DNA from: Rhipidocladum racemiflorum
Taxonomy: Eukaryota > Streptophyta > Magnoliopsida > Poales > Poaceae
Assembly: GCA_036346355.1 (NCBI GenBank)
Contig: CM070571.1
Coordinates: 50,324,655-50,388,654 of the forward strand
Length of the DNA stretch: 64,000 nucleotides
Direction of reading: 5' to 3'
Position numbers and translations under genes: made by a program. The notes under the pieces are model-generated. The model saw only the letters and a list, made by a program, of their open reading frames with translations, was not told the origin of the DNA and made no database searches. Positions 47,053 to 59,739 of the stretch are shown here, piece by piece; the stretch's first letter is position 1; the number at the start of each line of letters is the position of its first letter.

Positions 47053-47414
47053 TGTTATGTGGGGCCGCACCTATAGCCGCAGAGCAAAGGCAGGTTAGAG
47101 ATATGATTGGATTAGATTTGGATTAAGACTCCTTTCCTAAGGAAGTTTTGTTACATTGATTTAGTTTCAGATTAGGACTCCTTTTATAGGAGGGTTTGTT
47201 AGGAAAGCAATAAGGCGCTGGCCTATATATATGTAAGCCGTATGGCTTTAAGAAGGCAAGCAAGAATTGAGTTATCTCCTACCTCTCTTTCTGTCTAATC
47301 TTCCCCCTTGCTGCCGCCATTGATCTGGAGGTGCACCGCCGACGATCGCCACCTCCTGAGTCGAGGGCTGGCCGGGGCTCTTCCTTGCCCTCACAGAGAC
47401 GACTCCTCCGGTCA
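47053..47414 (+). repeat. 5' LTR of the Reina-like element
   Basis: Starts TGTTATGTGGGGCCGC and ends near GGTCA. It matches 62212-62578, including the GATATGATTGGATTAGATTT and GGACTCCTTTTAT blocks. A TATATATA box is at about 47225. Confidence 0.85.
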
Positions 47415-47422
47415 GAATAAAT

Positions 47423-47430
47423 TGGTATCA
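47423..47430 (+). other. Primer-binding site of the Reina-like element
   Basis: TGGTATCA, then diverging (AGTGTC), eight bases after the proposed LTR end. It matches the initiator tRNA-Met class in its first eight bases. Confidence 0.65.
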
Positions 47431-47659
47431 AGTGTCACTGCCTCAAGATCGCCTACCATGGTCATACCGACAGGACAATGCCATCATGGAGAAACTCGCT
47501 TCCATCACCCAAAGAAATTTCTGGCAGTCGGGCAATATTGAGAGCGCCATCACCCGCTTGGAATAAAGAATAAAGAACAAGATCGCCACGCCATCGAGCG
47601 GCTCGAGCACACCAACAACGCCGCCATCATCCGGCAACGAGGGCAGGCACGATGGCGCT

Positions 47660-48540
47660 GGCTGGTTGGGTCACCATGGATCGCCTCCTCGCTTCCACAA
47701 GCTCGATTTTCCCAAGTTCGACGGAAGACGGATCCCCTCCTCTTCCTCAACAAATGTGAGTCCTTTATCCAAAGAAATGGATCATGGAGGAGGAGAAGGT
47801 CTGATGGCGCCATTCAACATGAATGGTCCTCGCTCAACAAGAGTACATGCACATACAATGGGAGGAAGGCACACCATCCTGGCGCCGCTTCTGAGCTGCT
47901 CAACATCCGCTTTCGCCCACACCTCCGCGCCAATCCCATGGGCGATCTTGCGTTACCGCCAACAAGACGGCACTCGCTCTGAGTACAAATGAAGCGCCTA
48001 TGGAGCTTGGCTCTGGCGGGTCCCTCATCGCGCCCCAAAGAGATTCAAATGTTCATGGCCAGCTCCAAGAAGCGCCAAAAGATCGACGTGCAGCTCCAAA
48101 ACCCGATGTCCCCGGAGGTCGCCATCAGCCTTTGCGCGAGCATACGAGCAACGGAGCAGGTGGTTCAGCGGCTAGGCAGCCACGGGCATCTTGCCCACAC
48201 CGGCCGCCACCAAATGCTTCTTCCACCGCCGGCACTCCAAGAGCGCCACCATTTATCACCAAAGATCGGGCTATCGGTGGTCGCCAGAGCCGCTGCCTCA
48301 CGCCACCGAATGGACGAGCCGCCGCCAAGGCCTTTGCTTCCAATTGGCGATGACAAGTACGCCCGGCCACAATCGGCTTTGCAAGCAGCTCGTCATGGAG
48401 TTGGCCTACGCCCGATTTCCACGATGCTCCCGCCATCACCACCACCGACGCGCCGTAAGCGTAAACCGCGGATCTCCCTTCACGCCATCTCGAGTCCGCA
48501 CCAAAGAAGAGCACCATGCAAGTGCCAAGACAATGGGGCG
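47660..48540 (+). pseudogene. Gag of the Reina-like element
   Basis: PPRFHKLDFPKFDGR (about 47687-47730) opens the capsid. In shifted frames MEEEKV and EEGTPSWRRF follow, conserved further along the capsid of this group. At about 48330-48400 GLCF...PGHNRLCKQ is a zinc knuckle whose second Cys is lost to a frame slip. Five or more indels break the frame. Confidence 0.75.
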
Positions 48541-48960
48541 CCGCCACATTGCATGCTCTCTCGACTCAGGCTCATCCCACAACTTCATGCTCCGAGGAGG
48601 CTGCAGCATGATCGGGCGATCCTTCGACTTCCCGTGACGGGCTACAAAGCTACCGTGGCTAATGGCGAACGGGCCATCGCGGCCTTGGGATTTACAAGGG
48701 CGCCACCTTTCTCCATCCATGAGGAGCCGCTCAATGAGCCGCCTTTGTGCTCCCGATCGTGGTTACGACCTTTGTGCTCGGACCGGATGGTTGGCAACTC
48801 TCGGCCGATCTTGTGGGATTTCGGCTCACTCACAATGCGCTTTGGCTTCATGATCACAAGGTCCGGTGCAAGGCTGGGCCATCCTCCTCGGCCCACAATC
48901 GGCGCTTTAGAGAGCAGACCTTATGCCGGCTCTCCTCCAGGAGTTTGACGCCGCCGAGCC
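48541..48960 (+). pseudogene. Protease of the Reina-like element
   Basis: LDSGSSHNFM at about 48558-48590 is the intact retropepsin active site. Downstream frames are shifted and only partly readable. Confidence 0.7.
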
Positions 48961-49189
48961 ATGTGGGCTGCCTTCCACGACTCATGCGACCACCGCATCC
49001 ACCTTCTCTCGCCGGCACACCTCCCGCCGCCAGGCCATACCGCTTACCCCGCCATGCACAAGGACGAACTCAACGCCAGCAAGGACATGGTCGATCATGC
49101 ATCATCCGGTCGAGCACGCCCACCTTCTTCCGCCCCCTGCTCTCGCCAAAAACCGACGCTTCCTGGCGCTTCGGCCGACTACGGGCGCC

Positions 49190-49720
49190 AACGAGAGAAC
49201 GGTACGACACTTTTCCGATTCCGGTTGTGGACGAACTACTGATGAGCTTCACGGCGCCAGCTTCTTCACTAAGCTCGACTCTACGCCCGGCTTATCATGA
49301 AGTCCGATGTTCTCGATTTATTATTTCCAGAAGACGGCCTTCCCGCACCACGATTTACCTCTACGAAGTTCCTGGTTATGCCGCTCGCCTGACCAATGCG
49401 CCAAAGAACGCCTAAGCCTTGATGAACGCCGCCCTCAAGCCGCTTCCTACGCCGGTTCGTCTCGCTTTCTTCGACGACATCCTCATCTTCAGAAGACGTG
49501 GTCCGAACACCTCCAAAGATGTCCGCACCGTTTTGCGACGCCCGCGATAACGCGCTGCTTCTCAAGAAGTCTAAATGCTTCTTCGTGAGTCCTCCGCCAC
49601 CTATTTGGGCCACGTGAATCTCCCGCGACGGCATTGCTATGGATGCTCGGGCAAAATTTAGGCCGTGGTCAATCAAGCGGGTCCCCGCTGCCACGGACGT
49701 GCTTCCGCGGCTTCCTCGGG
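49190..49720 (+). pseudogene. Reverse transcriptase of the Reina-like element
   Basis: Fragments FPIPVVDELL, GASFFTKLDS, AARLTNAPKNA and the active site FFDDILIF (49466-49490) occur in order but in several frames. Both catalytic Asp of FDD are present. The polymerase is split by at least four indels. Confidence 0.75.
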
Positions 49721-49859
49721 TTGGCAGGCTACTCGCAAGTACGCCAAGGATTACTGGCGCTGGTCGCCACCACCCTCCTCCGCAAAGACGGGTTCGCCTC
49801 GTCTCCAGAGGCAACGGGCGGCGCTCACCTGAAAGGGGCCCCGAGACGGCGCCTGCCCT

Positions 49860-50300
49860 CGCCTCGCTCGCCCGACTTCACCAGGTTCTTCGTGGTAGAA
49901 TGCGACGATCGGGGCGGGCGGCGCAGTCCTACATCAACAAGCCGGGCCTGTGGCGTTCTTTAGCCGGCCGATGGCTCCTCGACACCGGGGTCTCGCGGCA
50001 TACGAGCGCGAGCTGATTGGCCTTGTCCAGGCTGTCCGCCATTGGCGGCCTTACCTATGGGGACGCCCGTTTGTCGTCAAGACCGACCACTACAGCTTGA
50101 AGTTCTTGCTCGACCAACGTCTTGCCACTATTCCACAAAGACCAATGGGTAAGCAAGTTGCTCGGATTCGACTTCACCGCTGAGTACAAGCCGGCCGCAC
50201 TAACATCGCCGCTAACGCACTATCCCGTCAGCGACGTGGAGGAGGGCGCCTCATGGGCATCTCGGCCTAGCTTTGACATTGTCCAGATCTTCTGGCAGAG
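49860..50300 (+). pseudogene. RNase H of the Reina-like element
   Basis: HRGLAAYERELIGLVQAVRH and WRPYLWGRPFVVKTDHYSLK (49990-50110) run in one frame. After a shift, WVSKLLGFDFTAEYKP follows (about 50146-50190). These are hallmark blocks of gypsy RNase H. Confidence 0.8.
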
Positions 50301-50429
50301 GTCGCCGAGACCCCGCCTTTATCACGCCGCCTCCCAGGTGAATGATGGCACACTCGGCCTCCTGGTCAATGGTGGATGGTTTATCGCTTCATAGTGGCAA
50401 ATTCTATCTTCCGCCCGGCCCGCGATCCT

Positions 50430-51170
50430 CCGTAAGGTGCTCCAAGGTGTCCACTTTACACCACATTACACGCAGGGCGCCGAGAAGACCTTTGCGCAAG
50501 CCGCTGCGGATTTCCACACGCCAGCGATCGGCCGGCTATCCAAGCCTATGTTCGCCGGGCCGCTTGGTCTCGCCAGAGGAACAAAACAGAAAGCACTTCC
50601 ACCCTGGCCGACTGTCACGCTCTCCTTCCTGCCGGCCAACCATCCGGGCCGATATCTCCATGGACTTCGCCGAACACCTTCCTAAGGTTGGGAGGCAAAT
50701 CGATGATTCTTACTGGTGGACCGATTTTCCAAATATGCGCACTTCATTGCCCTGGCGCATCCCCTATTCAATGAGTCCGTAGGCAGCCTTCTTCGCCGAC
50801 ATTGTCCGACTTCCACGGGTGCCCACGCCCATCGCTCTCCGATCGTGACACCGTGTTCACTTCCACCTTCCGCAAGCGCTTTTCTCCGCTTATGGGCACC
50901 AAGTCACATGAGTTCCGCTTTCCACCCGCAAATGATGGCTGATTTGACGCTATTAACAAAGCTATCGCCATGTACCTTCTGCATGACAGTGATCGCCACG
51001 ATAATGGCTTAAGTGGCTCCTTGGGCCGAATTCACTTACAACACGCCTTTCCATTCCAAGATCGAAGAGACGCCTTCAAAGTCGCTTCATGGGAGGGACC
51101 CGCCCACTATTCTGGTCCTATGAAACAGTGGGATCGCAGGTTCATGTCGCTGCGCCATGGAGGACAGAGA
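50430..51170 (+). pseudogene. Integrase, 5' part, of the Reina-like element
   Basis: VLQGVHFTPH opens the zinc-binding region. DISMDFAEHLPK (about 50650-50685) holds the first catalytic Asp, and LSDRDTVFTSTF (about 50837-50872) the second. The Glu block near 50940-50970 is scrambled. The copia LTR begins at 51171, inside the C-terminal half. Confidence 0.78.
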
Positions 51171-52987
51171 TGTGAAATCATGTGTCGAAAAATTGGCTTT
51201 GAACTGAAAAATTAACTTAGAATTGGATTTGCAAATGTGCTTGTGCATGTGTTTGACAATTTGACAAGAAACAAGAAGTTTCGCTTGGCGCGACCAAACT
51301 TAAAGAAAACAAGAAGTTTCCCATGTACAACGGACCAACTTTCTGGTCCTTTGTAAACATGCTTTGACAACCTCATTCTCCCATGTACAACGGACCAACT
51401 TTCTTGGTCCTTTGTAAACATGCTTTTGACAACCTCATTCTCCCATGTACCACTGACCAACTTTCTTGGTCCTTTGTAAACATGCTTTTGACAACCTCAT
51501 TCTCCCATGTACAACGGACCAACTTTCTTGGTCCTTTGTAAACATGCTTTTTGACAACCTCATTCTCCTGATGCACAATCCGACCAACTTTCCTTGGTCC
51601 TTTGTACAACATGTTTTTGATAACCTCAATTTTCCTGATGTCAACTTTTGGTCCTGTCAGAAATGTGTTTTTGAAGGTTGTTGTGCCAAACCAAGTTATT
51701 GAAAAACAAGAAGTTTTACATAAGACCAAATTTTTTGGTCCGGTCGTGAATGGGTTTTTGAGCGATTTTGAGATTGAAATTTGTGTTTGATTCATTTTTG
51801 GGATTATGAAATTTGTGAGAATTTCATGATGCTTCTTTGAAGTGGACTTTATGCAATGCTCGTGTGAGTATTTGCATGGATTGATGTGAGTCAAGTCGTG
51901 ACTTGTGCTCGGAATTGTTTTGTGGTTTGTTCATGTGCGTATTGCTCGAAGACGAATGTGGTCGATGACGGGACAGAACTAGGTTCATGGAGGAACCGAG
52001 GTTCGACTAGGTTCAGGAGGAACCGAGGTCTTGGTGGTCAAGGATGTCATGCGGGACGCTCGGGCTAAGAGAATGGTGCACATGAAGAATGGTTAGTCAC
52101 GGAGAATGGGCAGAGGTCATTCACAAGCAAAGTGTTAGTCACGTGAGTATGGCAGGTGGCCATACGCTGCAGTAAAGTGTTAGTCACGTGAGTATGGTAG
52201 GGCTGCCATACGCAAAAGTTGTACTCGGCCAAGGTTGGGCCGCAAATAGAGTTGTGTTGGATACAGATTCCTTCTAGGAATAGGAATTGTATTCTAACTC
52301 CTTGTGGGTTGGTCCTTTAAATAGAGGGGCTTGTCTCCTCGTTGAAGGGTATCCAACCAAGGAGAGCTGAGCGCATCAAGCTTTGAGCTTGGTTTTAGGG
52401 TTTGTACTCTTTGATGAGAGTATTTTAGACAAGAAATAAAGATCAATTCTTCCAAGATTTTTGCGTGCTACAAGAACTAACGCCGCTACAAAGATTTTCG
52501 CTTGGTTCTTGTTTGCATGCTTGTTCTAGTTCTAGATTGGTTTTGTTCTTCAAGTTTTATCTTGATTTGATCCATCAAAAACCTCTCTAGGTATTGATCT
52601 AGTGTTTCTCAAAGTCTAGTTGATCAATCTTTTGTCGTTCTTGTTTAATCTTGAAGTTTTGATTAGATTGATTCTCGTCAAGTTCTGGATCAGCAAGCTT
52701 GGCGAAGCTCATAACTTTTGATCCGTAAGTCCGATCGAGCTGATTCTTTTGGGTTCGATTCGTATTGGAATTCTAGTTTCTTGTGTCCAAATTTCAGATC
52801 GTTTCTGACGGTTGATCTCCGGGAATTCTCGTTTTACCAAACCTCTGTCATTCTGTTTTTGCGAAACGAGGCAATTATTTGGTTCTGCTTTTGGGGTGAA
52901 CTTTTAATAGGTCAAGAATTTGGTTTTAGCTTCCGTGACAATCATTCACCCCTCTGATTGCTATATTCGTGATACTTCGATCCTACA
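51171..52987 (+). repeat. 5' LTR of the copia element
   Basis: Starts TGTGAAATCATGTG, ends CGATCCTACA. Promoter-like TTTAAATA is at about 52316. AATAAA is at about 52435, followed by the terminal third rich in T. Compared with 59740-61666 it is shorter by 110 bases, mostly through many 1-4 base differences. Confidence 0.9.
51318..51660. repeat. Tandem array of about six 60-62 bp units in the copia LTR
   Basis: Units begin near 51320, 51380, 51442, 51504, 51566 and 51633, with core CCAACTTTCTTGGTCCTTTG followed by AAACATGCTTTTGACAACCT. The other LTR has six matching units (59885-60290) at wider spacing. The core includes CCAACTTTCTTGG, an imperfect inverted repeat. Confidence 0.88.
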
Positions 52988-52989
52988 AG

Positions 52990-53001
52990 TGGTATCAGAG
53001 C
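52990..53001 (+). other. Primer-binding site of the copia element
   Basis: TGGTATCAGAGC, two bases after the LTR end: the initiator tRNA-Met site. Confidence 0.92.
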
Positions 53002-53039
53002 AAGGTTTCTCTAATCTATCTTAACCGGTGATTAGATCA

Positions 53040-53960
53040 ATGGATCGTTATTCACAAAACCATGTGTGTTCGATGGTGTTGATTTTCAGTTTTGGAAGGC
53101 CAAGATGGAGGCTGCTCATCCAAGCACAGTGGCTTCACAATTTGGGAGAAGGTCTACAAGCCATATGAAGTCCCTCGCAAACGACAACGCCAACGACACC
53201 AATCGCACACACGCTGAAGCTAAATAGCAAAGCGCCGCAACTTGATCATCCAAGGCTTGGGACGCAAATGACTTTGATCGTGTGGTTCATCTTCGATCCC
53301 AAGATATGAGGTATGGAAATCTCTTTGTGATTACCATGAGGGTTCTAACACCGTCAAAGAGGTTCGGCCAAGATATTTACAAAAAGAATACATGCGTTTT
53401 GAGATGAAACTCTAGTGAATCAGATGACTTCTTTGCACGTTTCAATAAAATTCTTAGCAATCCACGTGCCGCTGGAGTTAGCTACACTGATGCTGAAAAT
53501 GCTCGACAATTGCTTAGTGCTTTGGACATGTCAGTCGGGAGATGAAAGTAACATCTATACAAGAATCTACTACCATGAGCATACTCACATTAGATGTTCT
53601 TTACTCTAAGTTGAAAACTCATGAGTTGGATGTTCTTGCCAGAAGGGAAACATTAAAACAATTCCTTTGATCTCTAACCCTAACATGTCAAATGCAAATT
53701 CTTCTTCTAGCAATGCCTTGTCTTCCATGTCTTCTTTAACAGATGACCCACTTGAAGAGATTCCTCAAGAAGATCTGGAACTACTCTCTTCTCGCTTTAA
53801 CAAAGCTTTGCTAATCGTGAGAATGAGAAAGAGAGGTGGTCCTCCAAGATGCTATGAGTGTGGTGACTCTCAACCATATTCGCACAAATTGTCCTAAGCT
53901 TGCAGGAAAAACATCAAAGGAGTGGAGAAGGACAACCATGTAAGGAATGAGAAGAAAAGG
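53040..53960 (+). pseudogene. Gag of the copia element
   Basis: FQFWKAKMEAA, VWKSLCDYHEGSNTV, EVRQDIYKKEYMRFEMK and FFARFNKILSNPRAAG are readable in changing frames. An acidic Ser-rich stretch (MSNANSSSSNALSSMSS, EEIPQEDLELLSSRFNKAL) follows. Near 53842-53895 PRCYECGD opens a CCHC zinc knuckle, finished in another frame (HIRTNCPK). At least four indels and two stops. Confidence 0.75.
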
Positions 53961-55250
53961 TTCTCGTCAAATGATTTGTAGAAGTTGATCTTCATCTACC
54001 GCAAGGTGGTTCACTGAGTTCTTTCCGCTTCTTGAACAAGTCAATTTGAGCGATGTGGACTCGAGAGCAAACAAGATGATGCAACTCCAAGCAAGCATGA
54101 TTTGATAGGATTATGTCTCATGGCAAGCAGCAAGAAGATAGCTTCATCGCAGGACTGACCACGACAAATGACTTCAATGAGGTAGATCCCTCTTATGATG
54201 AATTAGCTATTGCTGCTGTTTCGCCTTGGAAATTGCTTGACAAACGTGGATAAGAAAATTAAGAAACATGATTTCATTATTGAATCATTGAATGCCGAAA
54301 TTGCTAGACTTAGACTTTGATTCCTAGTGATGATACTTGCAAATCATGTGACTTAATTTACAATGAGCTCACCTTGCTTAGAAAAGAACATGCTCTTTTG
54401 TTGCATCTAAATGAGAAAATGAGAAACATGTTGTACATGCTAGTCTGCTCCAATCGATGATTTGCATAGTTCAACTTCTTGTTCTAAATGCTCAACTCTT
54501 GAATTAAAATTGAAAGATGCAAATGCTAGGTTCTCAATTAACCTGATAATTTGCTTTCACATGAAATTTCTCTCATGCTCAACTTGTCGCAAGCAAAAAG
54601 GAAAAGTAGATGTTCCCTGCACAATTGTTTAATTCCTTGCTAAGAAAGTTGATTACCTCGCAAAACTCTTTGGAACTATTCACCAATGGCAGAAAAAGTT
54701 GAACATGATCTTTGGATCAATCTAAGGTTAGCACAAAACAAGAGAGGTTTAGGTTTTGATCCTTATGCCACATAATGTAAACTAAACTCATGATCGTTGT
54801 TCAGCTCCTTACAAAATTGAGTTATCTAATGAGCCTAAGAAAATTGCTTTTCAATCTGCTGGTTTTATCCTCTACTATGATGAAAGCAAATGTGCCTTTC
54901 ATCATAAAGCTAAACATCATGTCAAGTACACTTGCACTCATTGTGTAGTAGAGATGGACACTTAGTAGATTATTGCTTTAGACTAGCCAAACAACAAAAG
55001 AAAGGAAAGAATCGAGGCTAGGTCAAATTTCAGCAAAGCACATTTTATACCTTATGCGCCTAGAGTGATGAAAACATTTACCTTCCTGCTCCTAGAAACA
55101 TGGGAAAAGATAAATTTGATTTTGTACATAAAAATTATCGTGTTGTGCCTACTCATTGTAAGGCCGTGGTGTCTCAAGATCGATTCCCAAAAATCTCATT
55201 CCTAACCCCAAGATCGACCTCGACATGTTTTGTTGCTATGTAGGCCTCTC
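53961..55250 (+). pseudogene. Extended Gag/linker region of the copia element, heavily broken
   Basis: Scattered pieces such as DPSYDELAIAAV (about 54187), KKIKKHDFIIESLNAEIARL (about 54255) and NELTLLRKEHALLL (about 54361) suggest a helical coiled-coil extension. Short frames only; no complete domain. Confidence 0.5.
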
Positions 55251-55259
55251 ATGAGGAAG

Positions 55260-55500
55260 GAGAACATATGGCTAGTGGATCCTCGATGCTCACGCCACAT
55301 GTCCTGGTAAAAGAATTGGTTCTCCTCCTCACTCATGTGCATCTCGTGTCCCGAAAAGTGTTACTTTTGGAGATGCTTTCTTCCTCTTCGCTCAGGCAAA
55401 AGGTACAAGAAAGGTAAGTGACAAGTTTATGTTCAAGGATGTGGCTCTTGTTGAAAACTTGAAATATAACTTGCTTCTGTCTCACAAATGCTTGATGAAG
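55260..55500 (+). pseudogene. Protease of the copia element
   Basis: LVDPRCSRHM (about 55272-55300) is the position of the retropepsin active site; the residues after Asp are Pro-Arg rather than the Ser-Gly expected. VTFGDA and MFKDVALVENLKYNLL follow in shifted frames. Confidence 0.65.
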
Positions 55501-56560
55501 ATCTTGAGATAAGCTTTAAGAAAATGAATGCAAAAGTGCTAGGATGCTTCAGTGATCTTGTGTTCAAGATTTCTCGCTTTGGAAGAGTTTTTAAAGCTGA
55601 TTTTGATGCATCACCTTCTTCTAAACATAGGTGTCTAATTGCCAATATTTCTAAAGATTTATTCTTTGGCATCGTAGACTTGGTCATGTTGGTTTTGATC
55701 ATCTTACTGGTGTAAGCAGTTTAGATCTCATACGTGGCTTGCCTAAGCTTAAGGGTGATAGCAATTTAGTATGTTCTCCTCTTTGTAGACATGTGGTAAG
55801 ATGATTGCAGTTCACATCCACCTCTTACCATGGTGATGACAAATGCTCCAGACGCCTTCTACATCTTGATACGCTTGACCATCTCGAGTTCAACAATCCT
55901 TTGGAGGCAAATGGTATGTGCTTGTGATTGTTGATGATTTTTCTAGATACTCTTGGGTATACTTTATGGCATCTAAGGACGAGGCTTTTAGTCATTTTAG
56001 AAGTCTTGTTCTTAGGCTTTCTATTGATCATCCAGAGCTCTCAAAGCTATTAGAAGTGATAATGGAACCGAATTCAAAATGCTTTAATCACTTTTGTACT
56101 CGAAAAAAGGAATTGATCATCAATTTTCATCACCTAGAGTGCCTCAACAGAACTGGTATAGTTGAAAGGAAAACGAGTAACATTGGTTGAGATGGCTAGA
56201 ACCATGTTAGATGAACATCACACTCTAGGAACTTTTGGGTTCAAGCGATTTCAACTGCATGTTATGTTTCCAAAACCGTGTGTTTTTGAGATCAAAATTG
56301 GGTAAGACTCCATATGAGCTTCTTGGTTTGACATAGACCTTCTGCTTCTCACTTTCGAAGTTTTTGGATGCAAATGTTTTGTCTTTGAACTGGAAATCTT
56401 GATAAATTTGAAGCTAGATCAACTCGATGGCATTTTTCTCGGATATTATCCCGCTCATACTGCGTACTATCGTAGTGCTTGTTTTGGAAACTAACAAAAT
56501 TGTGGAAACTTGTGAGGTTACTTTTGATGAGTCTAGTCCAGTACTAGTCCAAGTGATGCA
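55500..56560 (+). pseudogene. Pre-integrase and integrase of the copia element
   Basis: MNAKVLGCFSDLVFKISRFG and HRCLIANISKDLFF lead into the pre-integrase region (RLGHVGFDHLTG in a shifted frame; DLIRGLPKLKGDSNL near 55725). The core has YVLVIVDDFSRYSWVYFMAS (first Asp, about 55918-55975) and SDNGTEF-like sequence at about 56055. After this the frame shifts repeatedly. Confidence 0.75.
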
Positions 56561-56949
56561 CAAAGTGCGATACATTCAGGGGGGGGGAGAAAATCTTTGA
56601 AGATAATGATGATGTTGAAGATGATGTCTTGACTCTTCCTAATGCACAACAAGTCAGTAGCAATCTTCTTTGGCACCTACTACTACATCACCTACAAATG
56701 CCTAATCCACATCCTCAAGCTACAACATCATCTCAGACATGCTGAAAATGAAGAAGGAGATGGAGAGTCTGCAAAGCCAATGCTCCCCTTGCACATTCAG
56801 CAAATGCATCCATCTCGAACAAATGATTGGAGACCTAAATGAGAGAGTCACTTCGATCCAGATTTATTCATTCTCGACACTCATGCTCATTCTGCATTTA
56901 GTTGCTTCTTTTGAACTCCAAAGATATATCTCATGCATTATCCTGACGA

Positions 56950-57770
56950 TTTAATCTTGGATCAATGCCATGCATGGAAGAATTAGAGAATTTTGAATCT
57001 AAATAAAGTTTGGAAACTTGTCTCACCTCCTCCTAATTTTAATGTTATTGGAACTAGATGGGTTTTCAAAATAAACAAAGTGAGGATGGTGTTGTTGTTA
57101 GAAACAAGGCTAGATTGGTTGCTCAATGTTACACTCAAATTGAAGGCTTAGATTTTGATGAAACCTTTGCTCCTCTTGCTAGAATTGAAGCCATTAGAAT
57201 CCTTTAGCTTTTGTCGCATCCAAAGGTTTCAAATTGTATCAAATGGATGTGAAAAGTGCTTTTCTTAATGGCTACATAAATGAGGAGGCTTTATGTCAAG
57301 CAACCACCTGGTTTTGAAAATCCAAAGTTTTCAAATCATGTGTCTAAACTATCAATGCTTTTTGTATGGTTTGGAAACAAGCCCTCAGAGCATGGTGTAT
57401 GATAGGCTAAAACCTTTTACTTGAAAGGGGGTTTTCAATGGGAAAAGGTTGACAAAACTTCTCTTTACTCAAGCAAGGCAATGATCAATTATTCGCTCAG
57501 ATTTATGTTGATGATATTATCTTTGGTGGTTCCCTCTCTCATGTTTTAGTGTCTGAGCTTTCCGTAAACAATGAGAAAGGAGTTTGAGATGAGTATGATG
57601 GGTGAGTTGACATACTTTTTTGGGATTTCAAATCATAAACAAAGGATGGTACCTTTGTAACATCAAAGCAAATACACAAAAGACTTGTTGCATAGATTTG
57701 GGATGGAAAACAAAGAAACCAATCTCATGACACCTATGTGGAAAGCAATTGTAATACACTTGATCCCGAT
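56950..57770 (+). pseudogene. Reverse transcriptase of the copia element
   Basis: NVIGTRWVFKI (about 57045), RNKARLVAQ, DFDETFAPLARIEAIR and LYQMDVKSAFLNGYINEEA run in alternating frames. The active site IYVDDIIFGG (about 57502-57530) has both Asp. ELTYFFGIS and TKDLLHRFGME continue toward RNase H. Confidence 0.8.
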
Positions 57771-57789
57771 GAAGATGGCGAGTCGGGCT

Positions 57790-58470
57790 GATCAAAAGGA
57801 ATATAGAAGCATGATAGGTTCACTTTTGTACCTCACCGCATCAAGGCTTCGGATATAAGCAATTTGCTATCAGATGCTTGTGTGCTCGCTTTCTCAAGCT
57901 TCCCCACGTGCTTCAAGCATCGACAAGCCGCATTAAAAAGGATTTTCAGGTATCTTTCATGGAACTCAAGTAAGATTTTGGCATTTGGTCATTTCTCGCT
58001 CTCATGCATTGCTCTGAGATCTTTTTCTGATATTGCCGATTTTGGAGGATGTAGAATTTGATAGGAAAAGCACTTCTCGTTCATGTCACTTGGTCGGGAA
58101 ATTCTCTCATTGTACGGTCATCTCAGAAAGTAATCCTTAATGTACAAATCAACCTGCTAATCAATATGTGGTCGCTGCTTAGCTTGTTGTTCTCAAATTC
58201 TTTCGATAGTAGCTACAACTTTAAAGATTATGGGGGCTATTGTTGGATAGTGTTCCTTCCATTCTCAGTAGATAACACTAGTGCAACTTGCATTGCTAAG
58301 AACTCAATCAGGTTTCAACATTCAAGAACAAACATATTGACATCATATTTCACTTGTTCTTAGAGGATCATAATGTTGAAAAAGGCAAATACATTGTAGT
58401 GCTTCATCATGTGGATACCAACATCAATCATGGCACATTTTCACCAAAACTCTTGGTTCTCTTCTCGCTT
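57790..58470 (+). pseudogene. RNase H of the copia element
   Basis: DFGGCR-DRKSTS (about 58040-58080), VDNTSATCIAKN (about 58268-58305), SRTNILTS/KHIDI near 58322 and EDHNVEKGKYIV near 58365 follow the usual order of copia RNase H. The domain is split by several indels and stops. Confidence 0.7.
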
Positions 58471-59728
58471 TTAGCTTTATATTCTGGGGAGAACTTGGGA
58501 ATGATCATCCAATGGGTTTGTTTTTGAGGGGGAGTTTCTTTTGCCAAGTTCTTTTTCACTTCTATGAGCTCACTTTATCATATTTCTTCTTCTTATATAT
58601 TGTGTAATTGTGTGCCAATAGCATATATGATAATCTAAATTGTCTCCACTTGAACTAAAACATGACATTGCGAAATTTCTTGGTCTCGATTGCCTATAGC
58701 TAACAATTTTTTTTGTGATATCTTACTCTTTTTAGGCTTGATATTGAATCTTCTCGGATAAAATTGGGCTATGAAGCAAGTCCTGCTTTTTTAGCTTTAC
58801 TCTTTCATAAGATTCTTTAATCACTTTTGCATGTTTTCAAAGAAAATGAAAAGCAAAAGGGAATCAATAAAAAGTGGTTGTTAAAAAGCAATAGCCTCAA
58901 GTTATGAGCTTCAGTGGAATGCTTTTCCTAAAAAGATAAGATATATAAGCCGCTTCAAGTGCATGTCATTCCCTCAAAAACAAGATGTATGCTTCAAGCA
59001 TGCCAATCCAAGGAAATAAAAGAAGCATGCTTCAAGCATACAATCACATGCAAGCTTTCATCTGCTTTAAAGATTAAATTGGGTCTACTTAGATTGAGTT
59101 GAAATCACTTGCTCGCCTGTGAGTCATGTTAGTTGCTTCAATTCTTGAGCTTTTGTTCTTTTAATGGTGATCTGGTTTCGTCAGATTTCTTGGCTATAGT
59201 GCTGATGCATCTGAGGTTTAGATACATGTCATTCCTCTTAACTTGTTAAAAATCACATTAATATCATGTATTTTGCATATTATGTGATATATATAGGTTA
59301 TATGATCAAATGAGCTCATCCTCTTCTATCTTGGCACTCATTTGTTTCTCCTTCAGAAATCATTGCATACAAGAAAATTTTAAACATGTTCTCTCTTTGT
59401 ACTCTTGATGAATCCATTGTCAAATAGAGAAAATTGGGAATTGTTGAAAAGTTTTAATGAAAAAGCTGGGGAGAAGAAAAAGGGGAGTTGTGTTTGGAAA
59501 TTTGAGAATTTTGGGAGAAGTTTCTGGAGAATTTTGGAACTTTGGGCGACATTGCACATTCACACATTTTTTTCATATTCTCAGGGGGGAGATTTTGTTT
59601 TGCTTTTGGTAAAAAGGGGAATTCAGGTTTTCTTACTTTCTGTCTTTTGATCCCTTTGATTTCAAAATCTTTTGTAAAGTGAATGCCAAATGTTCAATTC
59701 TATGTAGTGTTGCCAATAAGTTTCCACT
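58471..59728. other. 3' non-coding region of the copia element
   Basis: AT-rich stretch between RNase H and the polypurine tract. A frame at 59405-59650 has no recognised domain. I see no envelope-like gene. Confidence 0.5.
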
Positions 59729-59739
59729 CAAGGGGAGAT
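59729..59739 (+). other. Polypurine tract of the copia element
   Basis: CAAGGGGAGAT directly before the TG of the 3' LTR. Confidence 0.85.

Noticed and set aside
47989..48948. A 319-codon frame in the Reina-like element
   Set aside because: It is out of phase with the readable gag and protease motifs, which appear in other frames over the same bases.
51318..51660. Regularly spaced repeats resembling a CRISPR array
   Set aside because: The units are near-identical over their full length with no unique spacers, lie in an LTR, and recur in its partner LTR; the DNA is plant.
52990..53001. tRNA-like sequence at the LTR border
   Set aside because: Only the primer-binding complement to the tRNA 3' end is present; there is no cloverleaf.
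58471..59728. Envelope-like gene in the Sire-type copia element
   Set aside because: No frame of useful length, signal peptide or membrane segment is visible; only AT-rich non-coding sequence.
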